A stretch of 6,109 nt of DNA from Synergistaceae bacterium (lineage in GTDB: Bacteria > Synergistota > Synergistia > Synergistales > Aminobacteriaceae): NCBI GenBank assembly GCA_017447325.1, contig JAFSNU010000008.1, positions 1 through 6,109 of the forward strand, written 5' to 3'. Position 1 is the stretch's first letter; each line of letters starts with the position of its first letter. Under the pieces are notes generated by a model. The model had not been told where the DNA came from, did no database searches, and was given only the letters and a program-made list of their open reading frames with translations. Positions 4,724 to 6,109 of this stretch are shown here, in pieces. Made by a program: the position numbers and the translations under genes.

Positions 4724-4968
4724 TTTATTCGATAAAAAACCTTATTTCAGGCTATAATAATATTAAATTAGCATAAATTTCATTTTGAGGGCATAAAAAA
4801 TGCAGTGGCTATAGCATCTACGGGACTGGCCAGGACACTCATTTATCAACCTTTTTTAAAAATACTCAGACAAGCGATGTTATAAATAAAAAGGTTATGA
4901 AATGACATTATCAGACCCGTTTCACTGACATTGATTGAATATAATGCTTATAATTAAATATAAAAATA
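4724..4968. other. Intergenic region with plus-strand promoter-like signals and a GC-richer island
   Basis: No gene is visible. A consensus TATAAT at 4753-4758 (plus strand, weak -35) precedes a GC-richer stretch at about 4800-4840 holding palindromes GCTATAGC (4808-4815) and CTGGCCAG (4826-4833). AGTG (4804-4807) can pair with CACT (4836-4839), and GGC with GCC inside; on the minus strand this weak bulged stem is followed by six Ts, a possible poor terminator. AACCTTTTT (4848-4856) and AAAAAGGTT (4888-4896) form a 9-bp inverted repeat. A start-stop ATG at 4800 gives only MQWL. Confidence 0.35.
4925..4954 (+). promoter_or_regulatory. Promoter pointing antisense into the PIN toxin gene
   Basis: CTGACA (4925-4930), an 18-base spacer and TATAAT (4949-4954) match the sigma70 consensus at 11 of 12 positions. 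Transcription would start near 4962 and run into the complement of the toxin gene, whose 3' end is 4969. No plus-strand coding region follows. It may be fortuitous in AT-rich DNA, but this is among the best promoter matches in the window. Confidence 0.4.
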
Positions 4969-5445
4969 CTATATTTTATTTAATTGCTCTTTATTTAAAA
5001 TATCTATTAGCTGTCTCGGCGTAACAATAAAAGGTTCTGTCGGAAAATGTTTCAAGTTGCCAGTAACGAGAAACGAATTTTTATCTTGATTTTGTGCAGC
5101 AGCCAGATAAAAAGGCAAATCGTTTACATCTGGCATGGCAAAATCATATAAAACAGGTTCAAACAATATTCCAAAATAAAAAATTGAGTTTAACAAAAAA
5201 TCGATTTTTTCTCGCGAAAAATTGAATTTACTGCGATTGAGTACAATTTTATATTCATGAGCAATATCATGGCTGTAAATGGACACAATATCACCGGATA
5301 TAATTTTTTTAACTACCTGAACAGTCGCTGCATCTTCTTTATCAGATAGTAACGCTGATATAAGAACGTTTGTGTCTATCACAGCAAACAGCTCATAAAG
5401 ATTTATCCTCGTCTCTGGCAAAATTAATTTCATCGTTAATATCAT
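4969..5445 (-). CDS. PIN-domain toxin of a RelB/PIN toxin-antitoxin pair, start probably frameshifted
   Basis: The frame encodes 158 residues, matching the 'toxin-antitoxin system toxin component, PIN family' group (COG1569 type), predicted Mg-dependent ribonucleases. Counting from 5445, the acidic set is Asp24 in FAVIDTNVLISALLS, Glu64 in DIAHEYKIVLNR, and Asp106/Asp109 in MPDVNDLPFYLAA. The C-terminal LVTGNLKHFP and VTPRQLIDIL blocks are intact. Family members usually begin four to six residues before VIDTN. Here the frame-correct ATGs (5445, 5433) add 14-18 odd residues, lie deep inside the antitoxin gene and lack an SD. A well-placed ATG at 5396 (GAGGA nine bases upstream, ATGA overlap with the antitoxin stop) is out of frame by one base. 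Restoring one T in CTGTTTGCTG would give MSCFAVIDTN. Either the gene is broken, uses a weak start such as CTG 5391, or the sequence has an error. Confidence 0.85.
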   Translation of the reverse strand: MILTMKLILPETRINLYELFAVIDTNVLISALLSDKEDAATVQVVKKIISGDIVSIYSHDIAHEYKIVLNRSKFNFSREKIDFLLNSIFYFGILFEPVLYDFAMPDVNDLPFYLAAAQNQDKNSFLVTGNLKHFPTEPFIVTPRQLIDILNKEQLNKI

Positions 5446-5695
5446 CTAAAGACATGCCTTGCAATCCGTTGTGTTTAGCTTCAGCTCGCAGCGCTATAAA
5501 CGTATTCATCGCATTTTCTCTCGTGATTTTTTGTTCAGGAGAATAAATATTAAACGGAATTTTTCTTTCTCTAACGACAGCTCGTGCAAAAATATTAAAC
5601 GCAGTAGAAGCATTCATGCCAAAATCAGAGCATAATGCGTCAAACTGAGACTTTAAAGATTGTTCCATACGAACACTAAAAGTTGTAATTGACAA
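5393..5695 (-). CDS. relB: RelB/DinJ-family antitoxin
   Basis: The 100-residue protein has an N-terminal ribbon-helix-helix DNA-binding domain, MSITTFSVRMEQSLKSQFDA, followed by LCSDFGMNASTAFNIFARAVVRERKIPF, a close fit to RelB/DinJ antitoxins. The acidic C-terminal part (MSLDDINDEINFARDEDKSL) would wrap the toxin. The start is best placed at TTG 5695, eight bases after GAGG (5707-5704); the GTG at 5704 lies inside the SD itself and cannot be used. The family start normally falls just before the TTFSVRM strand, as here. Its TGA (5395-5393) overlaps an ATG for the toxin as ATGA, the usual coupling in such operons. It should repress its own promoter together with the toxin. The partner is a PIN protein rather than RelE, a combination common in these cassettes. 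Confidence 0.9.
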   Translation of the reverse strand: MSITTFSVRMEQSLKSQFDALCSDFGMNASTAFNIFARAVVRERKIPFNIYSPEQKITRENAMNTFIALRAEAKHNGLQGMSLDDINDEINFARDEDKSL

Positions 5696-5728
5696 AATCA
5701 ACACCTCGTTTATAAATAAATTTAATTA

Positions 5729-5757
5729 ATTATAAAAAATCAGGTTCAAAAAAGCAA
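5729..5757 (-). promoter_or_regulatory. Promoter of the toxin-antitoxin operon
   Basis: On the minus strand TTGCTT (5757-5752), a 17-base spacer and TATAAT (5734-5729) precede the antitoxin start by about 34 bases. The SD GAGG (5707-5704) lies in the short leader. The inverted repeat at 5739-5772 is centred on the -35. Confidence 0.55.
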
Positions 5758-5772
5758 ATAAAAGCACCTGAT
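5739..5772. promoter_or_regulatory. Inverted-repeat operator over the antitoxin promoter
   Basis: ATCAGGT (5739-5745) and ACCTGAT (5766-5772) are perfect 7-bp inverted arms, centred at about 5755 on the -35 element. RelB-type antitoxins bind palindromic sites over their own promoter through the ribbon-helix-helix domain. A third AGGTT (5774-5778) continues the pattern outward. Confidence 0.5.
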
Positions 5773-5925
5773 AGGTTAAAAATATTTATAAATTAAACGC
5801 CCGCAAATTTTAATATAGCAATTTTTAATTCTCCATAAATTAAATTTTTAAATTTTTAATTTATTTTTGATAGAATTAATTTAAAACATTTAATTTAATA
5901 TAATTAAACGAAATCTATAATAATC
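5773..5925. other. AT-rich intergenic region with no gene
   Basis: This lies between the toxin-antitoxin promoter and the end of the ATPase gene. It consists largely of A/T runs, including AAATTAAA (5837-5844) with TTTAATTT (5855-5862), an inverted repeat with no GC and so a poor terminator. I see no ORF, SD or clear terminator for the upstream ATPase gene. Confidence 0.6.
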
Positions 5926-6108
5926 TTAATCCCATTCATCTTTGAGCAGAAAATCACGGATATTAAAATGCTTTATGCCGTCTCTGCTCCTATTTACCTC
6001 ATCAAGCGACAGTACATATTTGGGGTAATTATCTGGAATGCCTCTATACGCTCCAAATTCCCGTTCTATAGTGCTTGCTTCGGCAAGCAAATAACAGACC
6101 TGCAAATA
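5926..6108 (-). CDS. C-terminal 60 residues of a DUF4143-type AAA ATPase
   Basis: The gene enters from the right edge and ends at the TAA complementary to 5926-5928. The visible end runs YLQVCYLLAEASTIEREFGA, then YRGIPDNYPKYVLSLDE, then NRSRDGIKHFNIRDFLLKDE and WD. The blocks YxQVxYLL, TxEREFGA, IxDNYPKYVxSxDE and SxDGIKHxNIxDFL are the recognised C-terminal signature of the large ATP-binding proteins with an N-terminal AAA domain and a C-terminal DUF4143 (COG1373). The DUF4143 part resembles a nuclease-like fold. Their cellular role is not settled; they are abundant in anaerobes and often found in accessory DNA. The ATPase domain is outside the window, so its integrity cannot be judged. Confidence 0.85.
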   Translation of the reverse strand, partial: YLQVCYLLAEASTIEREFGAYRGIPDNYPKYVLSLDEVNRSRDGIKHFNIRDFLLKDEWD

Positions 6109-6109
6109 A

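Noticed and set aside
5702..5704. GTG at 5704 as the antitoxin start
   Set aside because: It overlaps the GAGGTG SD, leaving no spacing; TTG 5695 is eight bases downstream of the SD and fits the family start.
5837..5862. AAATTAAA/TTTAATTT inverted repeat as a terminator for the ATPase gene
   Set aside because: The stem has no G or C and is expected by chance in such AT-rich DNA.
1..6109. CRISPR array, tRNA or rRNA
   Set aside because: There are no regularly spaced repeats and no cloverleaf or rRNA-like segment. The repeats seen are isolated inverted or paired motifs.

Overview
The window is about two-thirds A+T with strong Shine-Dalgarno (SD) sequences (AAAGGAGG, GAGGT) and sigma70-type promoters. 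This suggests a low-GC, probably anaerobic bacterium, but the phylum cannot be fixed from the sequence. The gene content is that of a plasmid or an integrated mobile element: a ParA partition ATPase with a small winged-helix partner, a Cre-like tyrosine recombinase, a RelB/PIN toxin-antitoxin pair, a DUF4143-type ATPase and a tnpB insertion. No rRNA, tRNA or CRISPR array is visible.

Layout. At 1-103 (-) is the start of a small plasmid/phage-type protein. Its control region (about 104-330) is unusually rich in palindromes and also holds a plus-strand promoter and SD that lead to no gene. Bases about 330-1759 are a tnpB-only IS200/IS605-type element: an intact TnpB nuclease with its own promoter, a 16-bp perfect inverted repeat near the two ends, and a 3' region expected to give the guide (omega/re) RNA. 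Just right of it, 1821-2114 (+) is an open frame with no ATG, probably a decayed or truncated gene. It is closed by a strong bidirectional terminator at 2200-2229.

From 2240 to the right end every recognised gene is on the minus strand. Read in the transcribed direction these are: a DUF4143 ATPase C-terminus (6108-5926), RelB antitoxin (5695-5393), PIN toxin (ending 4969), a hairpin terminator (4691-4723), a 21-codon leader ORF that overlaps the recombinase start as ATGA (4603-4538), the tyrosine recombinase (4541-3528), ParA (3330-2680) and the winged-helix partner (2587-2240). ParA and its partner each sit behind an identical extended -10 promoter module. The AT-rich gap between recombinase and parA carries three copies of one 10-bp palindrome, a reasonable place for a centromere or operator.

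The parts fit a self-maintaining element: partition by ParA plus partner, site-specific recombination by the tyrosine recombinase, and addiction by RelB/PIN. The strongest oddities are these. The PIN toxin appears to be one T short, which disconnects its well-placed ATG from its conserved domain. Two 10-5-10 inverted repeats and three alternating CGATAA motifs lie just upstream of the recombinase. The recombinase has a coupled leader peptide. The tnpB element has inverted ends and no tnpA.
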